From contig NZ_CP113948.1 in NCBI RefSeq assembly GCF_026810365.1, forward strand, positions 3,689,501-3,753,500: a stretch of DNA of 64,000 nt, written 5' to 3'. A program made the translations under genes and the position numbers. Origin of the DNA: Flavobacterium praedii (GTDB taxonomy: Bacteria; Bacteroidota; Bacteroidia; Flavobacteriales; Flavobacteriaceae). The notes under the pieces were generated by a model. It was not told where the DNA came from and searched no databases. It saw only the letters and a program-made list of their open reading frames with translations. Shown in pieces: positions 35,225-44,117 of the stretch. The first letter of the stretch is position 1. Each line of letters opens with the position of its first letter.

Positions 35225-35542
35225 CTATTCTTGTACTAAAATTTGATAACATAATATACAAATCACAAATATCAAAACTACTCCAGAAAAGAAGACAATC
35301 GTATTTGATAATTTTTGAGAGTACAACTCAAAAAAGCCTTTAGTACCAAATACCACAAAGGTACTAAAGGCAAAGAAAATTAAAATTTCCAAAAACAAAT
35401 TTAATCCTAAGAACGTATTTTGCGCTTTAAACAGGATACTACCATTTACAATAGTACCTTCAAAAAAAAATACAAGAACAAACGAGATAAATAGCGCAAA
35501 AAATATCCATTTGATTTGGGTCATTACTTCCCTACTAATCAT
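35225..35542 (-). CDS. Small hypothetical membrane protein
   Basis: 105 residues, family not recognised. Three hydrophobic stretches: IKWIFFALFISFVLVFFF, LNLFLEILIFFAFSTFVVFGTKGFF and NTIVFFSGVVLIFVICILCYQILV. An inner-membrane location is expected. A second ATG at 35524 (MTQIKW) is an equally good start. It is a single-gene unit that faces folA tail to tail. The 304-base region upstream (35543-35846) holds the ubiE promoter and possibly a decayed piece of the GCCCTAGCCC repeat family near 35668-35695. Confidence 0.65.
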   Translation of the reverse strand: MISREVMTQIKWIFFALFISFVLVFFFEGTIVNGSILFKAQNTFLGLNLFLEILIFFAFSTFVVFGTKGFFELYSQKLSNTIVFFSGVVLIFVICILCYQILVQE

Positions 35543-35824
35543 TCATAAAATATCTAAATTTTAAAGTACAAACATCAGTATTAAAATCAGTACTCACAAT
35601 ACCCACTTTTGGTGATATTTCATTTTTTTTTCATTTTATATAAAATCAATATTTTCCAGTAAACACAAGGGCTTGAGCTAGATGATGCCGCTTTTTTATA
35701 AATTTTAGATTTTTTGACTTAGCTAAAAACAAATAAATCACCTCTTATATTGATAAATTTTGCGTTTTATCTAAAATTAATTTATCAATTTAAAAAACAC
35801 ATTTATTCTTCCTTAAGATTATGT

Positions 35825-35832
35825 TATATTTG
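35825..35832 (+). promoter_or_regulatory. Probable -7 element for ubiE-sprT
   Basis: TATATTTG fits TAnnTTTG exactly and lies 15 bases before the ubiE ATG, so the leader would be very short. No good TTG is seen at the -33 distance. Confidence 0.4.
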
Positions 35833-35846
35833 TACAAATTATAAAA

Positions 35847-36578
35847 ATGCCAAAGCAAATCACACCTTATAAAAATTCGACACTTACTAAAAAAGAGCAA
35901 GTAGCAACAATGTTTGACAATATATCCGGAAATTATGACAATCTAAACCGTGTTATATCATTTGGAATAGATGTTAAATGGAGAAAAAAAGTGTTACAAT
36001 TGGTTGCGCAAAATAATCCAAAAACTATTCTTGATATTGCTACAGGGACTGGAGACCTTGCAATTTTGATGACAAAAACCAAAGCTGAAAAAATAATTGG
36101 TTTAGATATTTCTGCAGGAATGCTTGAAATTGGAGTAAAAAAAATTGCAGATAAAAATCTATCCAATAAAATTGAAATGGTTTTGGGTGATTCTGAAAGT
36201 ATGCCTTTCGAAGATAATTTTTTTGATGCTATAACAGTCGCTTTTGGGGTTCGAAATTTTGAGCATTTAGAAACAGGCCTATTAGAAATCTTAAGAGTTT
36301 TAAAACCTGGTGGAATTTTTGTTATCCTAGAAACATCTGTTCCAGACAAAACGCCCTATAAGCAAGGATATAATTTTTACAGTAAAAATATTTTACCGAT
36401 TATTGGAAAATTGTTTTCAAAAGATGATGTTGCTTATGGTTATTTGTCAGAATCAGCAGCTTCTTTTCCATATGGAGAAGCATTAAACAATATTTTGAGA
36501 AAAACTGGGTTTATTGATGTAGTAGCTTTGCCTCAAACTTTTGGAGTGGCCACAATTTACACTGCCTCTAAAAAATAA
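35847..36578 (+). CDS. ubiE: Demethylmenaquinone methyltransferase
   Basis: 243 residues. A SAM-dependent class I methyltransferase that makes the last step of menaquinone synthesis in the cytosol or at the membrane; Bacteroidota use menaquinone, so MenG activity is meant. MFDNISGNYDNLNRVISFGIDVKWRKK, LDIATGTGDLAILM (SAM binding), GLDISAGMLEIG, FDAITVAFGVRNFEHLETGLLEILRVLKPGG and SKDDVAYGYLSESAASFPYGE are all UbiE signatures. The sprT gene follows after 23 bases, an arrangement I know from other flavobacteria. Confidence 0.96.
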   Translation: MPKQITPYKNSTLTKKEQVATMFDNISGNYDNLNRVISFGIDVKWRKKVLQLVAQNNPKTILDIATGTGDLAILMTKTKAEKIIGLDISAGMLEIGVKKIADKNLSNKIEMVLGDSESMPFEDNFFDAITVAFGVRNFEHLETGLLEILRVLKPGGIFVILETSVPDKTPYKQGYNFYSKNILPIIGKLFSKDDVAYGYLSESAASFPYGEALNNILRKTGFIDVVALPQTFGVATIYTASKK

Positions 36579-36601
36579 TACCGAAAACCTTCAGCGTAGA
36601 T

Positions 36602-37333
36602 ATGAAAAAATTAATTGTCCTATTTCTATTAAGCATCGTCATAAAAGGAAGTGCACAAAACTCGGACGGAATTTTCAGTAAGAATCCAATTATAAACCTA
36701 GAAAATTACCAAATGAAAAGAGTCTATTTTGGTTTTTTTTTAGGATTTAACTCGTATGATTTTAAAATAGATTATAAAGTAATGGAAACCGATCCAAGGT
36801 ATTCATCTGATATACAAACGGACAAATCGGGAGGTTTCAATGTAGGACTGGTAACCAATTTAAGATTGCACGAATATATAGACTTGCGTTTTGAACCCGG
36901 TCTTTACGTTGCTTTTAGAACGTTGCATTACCCACCTAGTATTGGCTTTAATAATTCAAGTGACGCAATTAGAGAAATAAATAGTACTTATATTAATTTT
37001 CCGTTATTATTGAAGTTTTCCGCTCTTCGTACTGGAAATGTTCGTCCTTATTTATTAGGAGGTGTGTCAGCTAATTTAAATTTATCAAGTAATGCCAAAT
37101 CGTTGGATGACAATCTTGAAGAACGTTTTAGAGTAAAATCTTGGACCACCAACTATGAAGTGGGTTTTGGAATTGATATTTTTTCAGAGTATTTTATATT
37201 TTCTCCTTCTATTAGAGGGCAATTTGGAATTTCGGATGAATTAATCAGAGATAAAGATCCTAATAGTCCTTGGACAGGAAATATTGATGCTATGAAATCT
37301 AGAGGGATATTAATAAATTTTACATTTCATTAG
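36602..37333 (+). CDS. sprT: PorT/SprT family type IX secretion outer-membrane protein
   Basis: 243 residues. Signal peptide (MKKLIVLFLLSIVIKGSAQ), then a PorT-type beta-barrel domain: MKRVYFGFFLGFNSYDFKIDYK, GGFNVGLVTNLRLHEYIDLRFEPGLYVAFRTLHY, INFPLLLKFSALRTGNVRPYLLGGVSANLNL, NYEVGFGIDIFSEYFIFSPSIRGQFGISDEL. PorT of Porphyromonas and SprT of F. johnsoniae are needed for type IX secretion and, in the latter, gliding. Position directly after ubiE agrees with F. johnsoniae as I recall it. Other PorT-family barrels exist, so the assignment rests on both sequence pattern and neighbour. Confidence 0.88.
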   Translation: MKKLIVLFLLSIVIKGSAQNSDGIFSKNPIINLENYQMKRVYFGFFLGFNSYDFKIDYKVMETDPRYSSDIQTDKSGGFNVGLVTNLRLHEYIDLRFEPGLYVAFRTLHYPPSIGFNNSSDAIREINSTYINFPLLLKFSALRTGNVRPYLLGGVSANLNLSSNAKSLDDNLEERFRVKSWTTNYEVGFGIDIFSEYFIFSPSIRGQFGISDELIRDKDPNSPWTGNIDAMKSRGILINFTFH

Positions 37334-37344
37334 AAAGATATTTT

Positions 37345-38079
37345 TTATTTTAAATTTTGCCGTCTAAATTCACTTAAGATTATCGAAGTTGCGGTAGCTA
37401 CGTTTAAACTTTCGGTCATTTGAATGTCTCCAAATCGCGGGATAGTAATTTTATTAGTTGTTAATTTTTCTATAATTTCAGAAATTCCATTCGCTTCATT
37501 TCCCATGACAATAATGCCTTCTTGAGGCAGCTCAGTTTTGTATATATTTTTTCCTTCCATAAAAGTTCCAAATATAGGTAAAGTTGACTTTGATAAAAAT
37601 GCTTCTAAATCAACATAATTAACTTTTACTCTTGCAATTGATCCCATTGTAGCCTGAACCACTTTTTGATTATAAATATCTACAGTTTCTTTAGAACAAA
37701 TGATTTGTTGTATGCCAAACCAGTCACACAATCTCAATATGGTTCCCAAATTCCCAGGATCTCTTATGTCATCAAGAGCTAAAATTAGCCCAGATTCATC
37801 AATTTTACTTTCTAAAGGAATTTTGAATACTGCCAAACAGGTATTAGGTGTAGATAAAGCACTGATTTTATGTAACTCATTTTCTGAAATAAAGCTTCTT
37901 TTGTGGGAAGGTATTTCATTGAAATCTTCTTTAGTAGTATAAAGATGTTCTAATTCAAAATTTGATTTAACTAATTCTTGAATTACTTTTATACCCTCAG
38001 CAAAAAACAAATGATTAATAAAACGATGTTTTTTTTGTTGTAAACTGGATATAAGCTTTATTTGGTTTTTACTAAGCAT
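37345..38079 (-). CDS. TrmH/SpoU family RNA 2'-O-ribose methyltransferase
   Basis: 244 residues. An N-terminal RNA-binding region (LLSKNQIKLISSLQQKKHRFINHLFFAEGIKVIQEL) precedes a SPOUT domain with its three motifs: DDIRDPGNLGTILRLCDWFG, EGIIVMGNEANGISEII and TESLNVATATSIILSEF, which form the trefoil knot that binds SAM. It methylates a ribose in rRNA or tRNA; the site cannot be told. It is divergent from the TamL-like gene and convergent with sprT, with only 11 bases between the two stop codons and no clear terminator. Confidence 0.93.
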   Translation of the reverse strand: MLSKNQIKLISSLQQKKHRFINHLFFAEGIKVIQELVKSNFELEHLYTTKEDFNEIPSHKRSFISENELHKISALSTPNTCLAVFKIPLESKIDESGLILALDDIRDPGNLGTILRLCDWFGIQQIICSKETVDIYNQKVVQATMGSIARVKVNYVDLEAFLSKSTLPIFGTFMEGKNIYKTELPQEGIIVMGNEANGISEIIEKLTTNKITIPRFGDIQMTESLNVATATSIILSEFRRQNLK

Positions 38080-38097
38080 AAAAAAAATGTACTTTTG
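38062..38097 (+). promoter_or_regulatory. Possible promoter of the TamL-like gene
   Basis: TACTTTTG (38090-38097) fits TAnnTTTG; a TTG is found at 38062-38064 with a long 25-base spacer. It overlaps the start of the divergent methyltransferase gene. Confidence 0.35.
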
Positions 38098-38177
38098 AAT
38101 TAATTATTCTATAACACTTCCAGATGGATCACTATTTTTCTTTTTTTCAATTAAATAATGGTATTGCGGAACAATTT

Positions 38178-40751
38178 ATGCAATCTAGTATTTATAATAA
38201 GAAAAAGAATTGTGCAAAAATAGCGGTATTTATTCTAATTACTATTTTTTTCTATGGTTGTAATTCAGAAAAGAGAGTGCCTGCTAGAAAACAGCTTCTT
38301 ATAAAGAATGAAATTTTTGAGAATGGGAAGTTACTAAAGGATCAAACTTTATATGATCAATTGTATCAACAACCCAACAGTAAAGTACCTTTACTAAATT
38401 ATAGATTGTTTTTGAATATTTATAATTTGGCCAATCCAAACCCTGATTCAACATTTAATTTAAAATATTATAATAATAAAAAGAAATATGATAGGGAAGT
38501 AAAATGGCTCTCAGCAAAGCAAATTGAAGGACTGCGCAAGTCGTTTTGGTATCTTGGAATACATAATTTTTTGAAAGAAACAGGTGAGGCGCCTGTTATT
38601 CTAGATACACTTAAATCAAAGAAATCATTAACAAGACTTAAAAGCTACTATTTTAATAATGGTTATTTTAATGTTGATGCAAATTATAAATTTGATTCTT
38701 TGGCTCCAAAGAGGGCACAATTAAAATATTATTTGACAACAGGTAATCCTTATTTTATCGATTCGTTGCGAACGTCCATTCAAACTCCTGTGTTAGATTC
38801 TCTTTATAAAACAACGAAATCATTGATAATCCCTGGAAAGCAATATAAAACTGAAGATTTTGAGAATGAAAAAAACAGAATTACCACTTTGTATAGAAAT
38901 AATGGAGCCTATCGATTTCAGTCCAATTATATAAATTTTGACATTGACACTATTAACAAAAAGGATAAAGCTACTGTAATTTTAAATGTAGGAAATTATT
39001 CGTATCAGGAAAATGATTCTACAAAGACAGAACCTTTTAAAATTTACAAAATAAGTGATATTGAGATTTATACCGATTATAAATCGGAGAACCATAATTC
39101 GCCTATAAAAGACAGTGTGACTTTCAATAATATTCATTTATATGCTTATGAAAAAATTAAATACACACCTCATGCTATAACTGATGCAGTGTTCCTTTCC
39201 AAAGGAGGTGTTTTTAACGATGCAAGAACAGTTTTGACAACAAGATATTTGAATAATTTAAAAATATTTAATTATCCAACCATTCAATACGAAGTGGATA
39301 AAAAAGACACATTAGCGCAGTCTTTGATCGCTAAAATATATTTAACTCCACGAAAAAAATATAGTTTTGGTTTTGCTTTCGATCTAACCCATTCCAATAT
39401 AGAAGATTTTGGTATTACAGGTAGTGTTACCGAGACGGTTAGAAATATTTTTAATGGAGCCGAAACTTTAGAAGTCTCAGCCAGAGGAAATATTGGTGCT
39501 TCCAAAGATATTGCTAATTCAAACAATAGTTTTTTTAATGTATCAGAATATGGAGTAGATGCAAAACTAAATTTTCCAAGAATTTTATTTCCGATAAAAA
39601 CAGAAGGGCTAATACCCAAGAGCATGATACCATCAACGGTATTTAGTCTAGGTTTATCTAAACAGACCAATATTGGTTTAGATAAGGAGAATTTCACAGG
39701 TTCGTTTTCGTATAATTGGACACCTAAAAAAAACACAACCTCTCGATTTGATCTTTTCAACTTTCAGTTTGTTCGGAATTTGAATCCTGAAAATTATTTT
39801 AATGTATATGGAAGTTCATATGATGCATTAAATCGCATAGCTCAAACTTATAATACAAATCCAGACTATACTAGTGATAATAATTTGATAATCGAAAGTG
39901 GTACAACTGGTTTCACAAATGATGTTTTAACTTTAAAAACCAGCCTATTGCCAAATGATGCTGAATATCAAAATGTTCTTAATGTTGAGCAACAAAGAAT
40001 AAGACTTACGGATAACGATTTTATTTTTGCCACAAATTTTAATTTTACTAAAACGACTAAAAAAGATTTGCAGGACAATTCGTTTTATACTTTTAGAACT
40101 AAAATAGAATCAGCAGGTACCATTTTATCTTTAATTTCAAAAGTAGGAAATTTACCAAAAAATATAAATAATAATTATGAGATTTTTAATTTGGAATATT
40201 CCGAATATATAAAAACAGAATTTGATTTTATAAAACACTGGAATGTAAATAAAGCAAATGTTTTTGCTATTCGAACCTTTTTTGGCATAGCCATACCCTA
40301 TGGGAACTCAAATACAGTTCCTTTTTCAAAAAGTTATTATGCAGGGGGGGCTAATGATAATCGTGCCTGGCAGCCTTATAATTTGGGACCTGGAAGCAGT
40401 TCATTTTCTAATGATTTTAATGAAGCAAATATGAAAATTGCAATTAGTGGAGAATACCGTTTTTTAATTGCTGGAAAATGGAATGGAGCTCTTTTTGCAG
40501 ATGCTGGAAATATTTGGAATGTATTAGACGCTGTTGTTTATGATCCGGCTCGTTTTGACGGATTGAAAGACTTAAAAGAAATGGCTTTAGGTACCGGATT
40601 TGGTATACGATATGATTTAGGTTTTTTTGCAGTTCGACTTGACATGGGGTTCAAAACATACAATCCAGCCTTGGAAAAAAGGGAAAGATGGTTTACTCAA
40701 TATAATTTTGGAAATTCTGTTTTTAATTTTGGTATCAATTACCCTTTCTAA
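38178..40751 (+). CDS. BamA/TamA-family outer-membrane assembly lipoprotein (TamL-like)
   Basis: 857 residues from the ATG at 38178. This start gives a normal lipoprotein signal (KKKNCAKIAVFILITIFFYGC) with the acylated Cys33; the upstream ATG at 38124 would leave a 48-residue leader. POTRA-like repeats fill about residues 45-380 (VKWLSAKQIEGLRKSFW, LTRLKSYYFNNGYFNVDANYKF, LTTRYLNNLKIFNYPTIQYE), and the Omp85 barrel follows with GTGFGIRYDLGFFAVRLDMGFKTYNPALEK and the end FNFGINYPF. Bacteroidota have a lipidated TamA variant called TamL that works with TamB in moving phospholipid or barrel proteins. No tamB is next to it, so the name is tentative; the family is certain. Confidence 0.85.
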   Translation: MQSSIYNKKKNCAKIAVFILITIFFYGCNSEKRVPARKQLLIKNEIFENGKLLKDQTLYDQLYQQPNSKVPLLNYRLFLNIYNLANPNPDSTFNLKYYNNKKKYDREVKWLSAKQIEGLRKSFWYLGIHNFLKETGEAPVILDTLKSKKSLTRLKSYYFNNGYFNVDANYKFDSLAPKRAQLKYYLTTGNPYFIDSLRTSIQTPVLDSLYKTTKSLIIPGKQYKTEDFENEKNRITTLYRNNGAYRFQSNYINFDIDTINKKDKATVILNVGNYSYQENDSTKTEPFKIYKISDIEIYTDYKSENHNSPIKDSVTFNNIHLYAYEKIKYTPHAITDAVFLSKGGVFNDARTVLTTRYLNNLKIFNYPTIQYEVDKKDTLAQSLIAKIYLTPRKKYSFGFAFDLTHSNIEDFGITGSVTETVRNIFNGAETLEVSARGNIGASKDIANSNNSFFNVSEYGVDAKLNFPRILFPIKTEGLIPKSMIPSTVFSLGLSKQTNIGLDKENFTGSFSYNWTPKKNTTSRFDLFNFQFVRNLNPENYFNVYGSSYDALNRIAQTYNTNPDYTSDNNLIIESGTTGFTNDVLTLKTSLLPNDAEYQNVLNVEQQRIRLTDNDFIFATNFNFTKTTKKDLQDNSFYTFRTKIESAGTILSLISKVGNLPKNINNNYEIFNLEYSEYIKTEFDFIKHWNVNKANVFAIRTFFGIAIPYGNSNTVPFSKSYYAGGANDNRAWQPYNLGPGSSSFSNDFNEANMKIAISGEYRFLIAGKWNGALFADAGNIWNVLDAVVYDPARFDGLKDLKEMALGTGFGIRYDLGFFAVRLDMGFKTYNPALEKRERWFTQYNFGNSVFNFGINYPF

Positions 40752-40766
40752 GTGCTAATTAATTCT

Positions 40767-40774
40767 TATTTTTG
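40767..40774 (+). promoter_or_regulatory. Probable -7 element for fbaA
   Basis: TATTTTTG matches TAnnTTTG, 52 bases before the fbaA ATG. A matching TTG is not obvious. Confidence 0.4.
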
Positions 40775-40825
40775 CAAATTATAATCTGAAAAATTAATAA
40801 AAAACAATTTAAAAAAAAAATTACA

Positions 40826-41893
40826 ATGGCACACAATATTAAACCCGGAGTAGCTACAGGAGATCAAGTACAAGAAATTTTTAATTATGCAAAAGAAAAA
40901 GGTTTTGCACTTCCTGCTGTAAATGTTATTGGATCAGACACTATCAATGGAGTTCTAGAAACTGCTGCAAAATTAAACGCACCAGTTATCATACAATTTT
41001 CAAATGGTGGAGCTCAATTTAATGCAGGAAAAGGACTTTCAAATGCTGGAGAAAAAGCTGCTATCGCTGGTGGTATTGCTGGAGCAAAACATATTCATAC
41101 ATTAGCTGAAGCTTATGGAGCTACAGTTATTTTGCACACTGACCACTGTGCTAAAAAATTATTACCATGGATTGATGGTTTATTAGATGCTTCTGAAGTT
41201 CATTTTGCAGCTACAGGAAAACCATTATTCTCTTCACATATGATCGATTTATCTGAAGAACCGATTGAAGAAAACATAGAAATATGTAAAGGTTATTTAG
41301 AAAGAATGAGCAAAATGGGTATGACACTAGAAATCGAACTTGGAATCACTGGTGGTGAAGAAGATGGTGTTGATAACTCTGATGTAGACAGTTCTAAATT
41401 ATACACGCAACCTTCTGAAGTTTCATATGCTTATGAAGAATTATCAAAAGTAAGTCCAAAGTTTACAATTGCAGCTTCTTTTGGAAATGTTCACGGTGTT
41501 TACAAACCAGGAAACGTAAAATTAACTCCAAAAATCTTAAAAAACTCTCAAGATTATGTTCAAGATAAATTCAAAACTGGACCAAATCCTGTAGATTTTG
41601 TTTTCCATGGTGGATCAGGTTCTACTTTAGAGGAAATTAGAGAAGGAATTAGCTATGGTGTTGTAAAAATGAACATTGATACTGATTTGCAGTTTGCATT
41701 TACTGAAGGAATTCGTGATTTTATGGTAAATAACATAGAGTACCTTAAAACTCAAATTGGAAATCCAGAAGGATCAGATGCTCCAAACAAAAAATATTAC
41801 GATCCAAGAAAATGGTTGCGTGAAGGTGAAATGACTTTCAATGCAAGACTTGAGCAAGCATTTGCTGACTTAAACAATGTGAATACACTATAA
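40826..41893 (+). CDS. fbaA: Fructose-bisphosphate aldolase, class II (FbaA type)
   Basis: 355 residues. A zinc-dependent glycolytic and gluconeogenic aldolase. The zinc ligands of the E. coli enzyme are all recognisable: His in LHTDHCAKKLLPW, Glu in LEIELGITGGEEDGVDN, His in FGNVHGVYKPGNV, and His in FVFHGGSGSTLEEI. VKMNIDTDLQFAFTEGIRDF and YYDPRKWLREGE near the end are typical of the class IIA form. It stands between tamL-like and accD in one direction, with repetitive filler before accD. Confidence 0.97.
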   Translation: MAHNIKPGVATGDQVQEIFNYAKEKGFALPAVNVIGSDTINGVLETAAKLNAPVIIQFSNGGAQFNAGKGLSNAGEKAAIAGGIAGAKHIHTLAEAYGATVILHTDHCAKKLLPWIDGLLDASEVHFAATGKPLFSSHMIDLSEEPIEENIEICKGYLERMSKMGMTLEIELGITGGEEDGVDNSDVDSSKLYTQPSEVSYAYEELSKVSPKFTIAASFGNVHGVYKPGNVKLTPKILKNSQDYVQDKFKTGPNPVDFVFHGGSGSTLEEIREGISYGVVKMNIDTDLQFAFTEGIRDFMVNNIEYLKTQIGNPEGSDAPNKKYYDPRKWLREGEMTFNARLEQAFADLNNVNTL

Positions 41894-42005
41894 AAAGTGT
41901 TCAGTTTTTAGTTTTTTAGTGTTCAGTTCTCAAAACTGATAATTGAGCACTAAAGCTAATTACTAACACTGAATACTTGATTACTGAACACTGAACACTA
42001 TATAA
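41894..42005. repeat. Repetitive spacer (GTTCAGT / ACTGAAC units) between fbaA and accD
   Basis: AGTGTTCAGT occurs at 41897-41906 and 41917-41926, and its complement ACTGAACACT at 41984-41993 and ACTGAACACT at 41991-42000 region, so the gap can fold on itself. Similar CAGTTTT filler lies between etfB and etfA. It is typical flavobacterial intergenic filler. Confidence 0.55.
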
Positions 42006-42860
42006 ATGGCTTGGTTTAAACGACAAGAAAAAGGAATTACTACGGCAACCGAAGACAAAATGGATATTCCAAAAGGACTTTGGTACAAATCACCTACAGG
42101 TAAAATTATTGATGCTGATGAATTAGCGCGTAATCTATTTGTAAGTCCCGAAGATGGTTTCCATGTTAGAATTGGAAGTGCTGCCTATTTTGATATTTTA
42201 TTCGACAATAATGTGTTTGTTGAATTGGATAAAAACATGACTTCAAAGGATCCTTTGCATTTTGTTGATACAAAGAAATATGCAGACCGCTTGAAGGAAG
42301 TGATGGATAAAACGCAACTCAAGGATGCTGTTAGAACTGCTGTTGGGAAATCTAAAGGAAGAGAATTGGTGATTTGCTGTATGGATTTTGCCTTTATTGG
42401 AGGTTCAATGGGAGCAGTTGTGGGTGAAAAAATCGCTAGAGGAATTGATCATGCCATCAAAAACAGGCTGCCTTTTGTAATGATATCAAAATCGGGAGGT
42501 GCTAGAATGATGGAAGCGGCTTATTCTTTGATGCAATTAGCAAAGACTTCAGTAAAGTTGGCGCAATTAGCAGAAGCTAAATTGCCATATATTTCTCTTT
42601 GTACTGACCCAACAACTGGTGGAACAACAGCTTCTTATGCTATGTTAGGAGATATCAATATCTCTGAGCCTGGAGCCTTAATTGGATTTGCTGGTCCACG
42701 TGTGGTAAGGGATACTACGGGTAAAGATCTACCTGAAGGCTTTCAAACAGCTGAGTTTCTCCTCGAACATGGTTTCTTGGACTTTATTACGCCTAGAAAA
42801 GAATTGAAAGATAAGATTAACTTATATATCGATTTGATTCAAAATAATGATATTAGATAA
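42006..42860 (+). CDS. accD: Acetyl-CoA carboxylase carboxyltransferase subunit beta, lacking the zinc ribbon
   Basis: 284 residues. AccD with AccA transfers the carboxyl group from biotin to acetyl-CoA, the first step of fatty acid synthesis. The crotonase-like core is intact: [102 protein letters not shown]. In E. coli four cysteines (CxxC...CxxC) near the N-terminus bind zinc; here the matching region reads [20 protein letters not shown] and VSPEDGFHV, with Ser, Thr, Ser and Asp in their place. So the ribbon is lost while the fold around it is kept. The gene ends with a clear terminator. Confidence 0.95.
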   Translation: MAWFKRQEKGITTATEDKMDIPKGLWYKSPTGKIIDADELARNLFVSPEDGFHVRIGSAAYFDILFDNNVFVELDKNMTSKDPLHFVDTKKYADRLKEVMDKTQLKDAVRTAVGKSKGRELVICCMDFAFIGGSMGAVVGEKIARGIDHAIKNRLPFVMISKSGGARMMEAAYSLMQLAKTSVKLAQLAEAKLPYISLCTDPTTGGTTASYAMLGDINISEPGALIGFAGPRVVRDTTGKDLPEGFQTAEFLLEHGFLDFITPRKELKDKINLYIDLIQNNDIR

Positions 42861-42863
42861 ATT

Positions 42864-42892
42864 AAAAATCCCGAGCAATCGGGATTTTTTTT
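42864..42892 (+). terminator. Terminator of accD
   Basis: AAAAATCCCGA (42864-42874) and TCGGGATTTTT (42879-42889) around a GCAA tetraloop, followed by T residues. The rest of the gap to 43138 shows no further feature. Confidence 0.9.
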
Positions 42893-43138
42893 GATTTGAC
42901 TTTTCTTTAAATAACAATTTTTTAATATGGATTGTAAATTGGACTACATTATTAAATTTGATCTTTAAGAAATGAAAGTGCACTAACAATTTTAAATGTA
43001 GAAATTAAATAAAGTAAAAACCATATTAAATAATAATCAAGGAACTAATTATTTCGTGTTTTGGTTTATAATAATGGAATAATTATTTTAGTATGAATAA
43101 GAATTAAGGAGTAGTAGGTTTTAATGCAGTGTCTAGGA

Positions 43139-44023
43139 TTAATTTTTTGGCCTGCCATTTTTTAACTCTTTTTCGGCTATTTTGAATGCCAGTTTCTCGC
43201 GCCATTTAGCATAACGTTCTTTAAAAACCACCTTTATCGCACTATCCACTGCGCCATGCATAAATAAACTCCAGATACTGGCTATTTTTCGAGTTATTGA
43301 TCGATCCCAGGCACGAAGTGTCAATGAAAAGGAGCCATCAATATAGCGCATCCAATGCCACATTCCAGTTGGCATAAACAAGGTGTCGCCATGCTCTAAG
43401 AAAACTTCATATCCTTCAACTCCTTTTAGTGCAGGGAATTTTTCGAAATCCGGATTAGAAACATTGTAATCCTCTAAAGCGTAAGTGGTATTTGGAATGC
43501 AATAAAGTCTTTTTTTCCATTTATAGTCAAACAAAATAATGTGTTTCCGACCCCCAAAATGGGTATGAAAAAGATGAGGTAAATCGATGTCATAGTGCAA
43601 AAAAGTGATAGCGCTGGAACCTCCAAAAAACATTGCGGGCATACTTTCAATAAAGCCACCCATTAAATCTTTGGGGATTTTTATATCATTAATTAAGTCA
43701 GGTCTTTGTTTAAATAGGTTTAGGAAAAAAATACGCAACTCAGAAGGTTCTCTTTTTATTAAATCCAAGTATTTTCCAAATTTCATACTGGTTATAGAAG
43801 CATTTATTATTTTGGTTGGATCTGCTTTGGAATTATCGACCAGTTTTACATCAATATCTCCGGCAATTTGTTTAAAATAATCGGTTGTCCATTTTTCACG
43901 GGCTGGCCAATCTTTAGTTAGCCCTTTTATAATTAAAGGCTTTCTTTTATCTAAATAGTTTTTTTTAAAATCTTCTCTACTAATAGACTCGATAGTGTCA
44001 ACAGGTTTTAGAATAAAGCTCAT
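43139..44023 (-). CDS. JmjC/cupin-like domain protein
   Basis: 294 residues. A cupin_8-type protein of the 2-oxoglutarate/Fe(II) oxygenase fold. FLHYDIDLPHLFHTHFGGRKHIILFDYKWKKRLY carries the HxD pair (His-Tyr-Asp) and the Lys for 2-oxoglutarate, and VFLEHGDTLFMPTGMWHWMRYIDGSFSLTLRAWD provides the distal His. The N-terminus FKKNYLDKRKPLIIKGLTKDWPA is typical of the JmjC-like hydroxylase group. It may hydroxylate a protein or RNA component, as related YcfD-type enzymes do, but the substrate is unknown. It is a single gene, with the permease gene upstream on the same strand. Confidence 0.87.
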   Translation of the reverse strand: MSFILKPVDTIESISREDFKKNYLDKRKPLIIKGLTKDWPAREKWTTDYFKQIAGDIDVKLVDNSKADPTKIINASITSMKFGKYLDLIKREPSELRIFFLNLFKQRPDLINDIKIPKDLMGGFIESMPAMFFGGSSAITFLHYDIDLPHLFHTHFGGRKHIILFDYKWKKRLYCIPNTTYALEDYNVSNPDFEKFPALKGVEGYEVFLEHGDTLFMPTGMWHWMRYIDGSFSLTLRAWDRSITRKIASIWSLFMHGAVDSAIKVVFKERYAKWREKLAFKIAEKELKNGRPKN

Positions 44024-44117
44024 TTATTTATTTATTAAATTAAATGTAATGCCTTATCAAAAGTACCTAATTATTTCTTGTCTTCAAAATATAGAATAAA
44101 ATAGCAAAAAAGAACTA

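Noticed and set aside
35668..35695. Possible fifth copy of the GCCCTAGCCC repeat family (GGGCTTGAGCTAGATGATGC, then CGCTT)
   Set aside because: Only the words GATGCCGCTT and a GGGCT-like start are seen and no hairpin can be drawn; too degenerate to call.
41894..42005. Repeats between fbaA and accD as a CRISPR array
   Set aside because: Units are short, degenerate and both direct and inverted, with no regular spacers and no cas genes.
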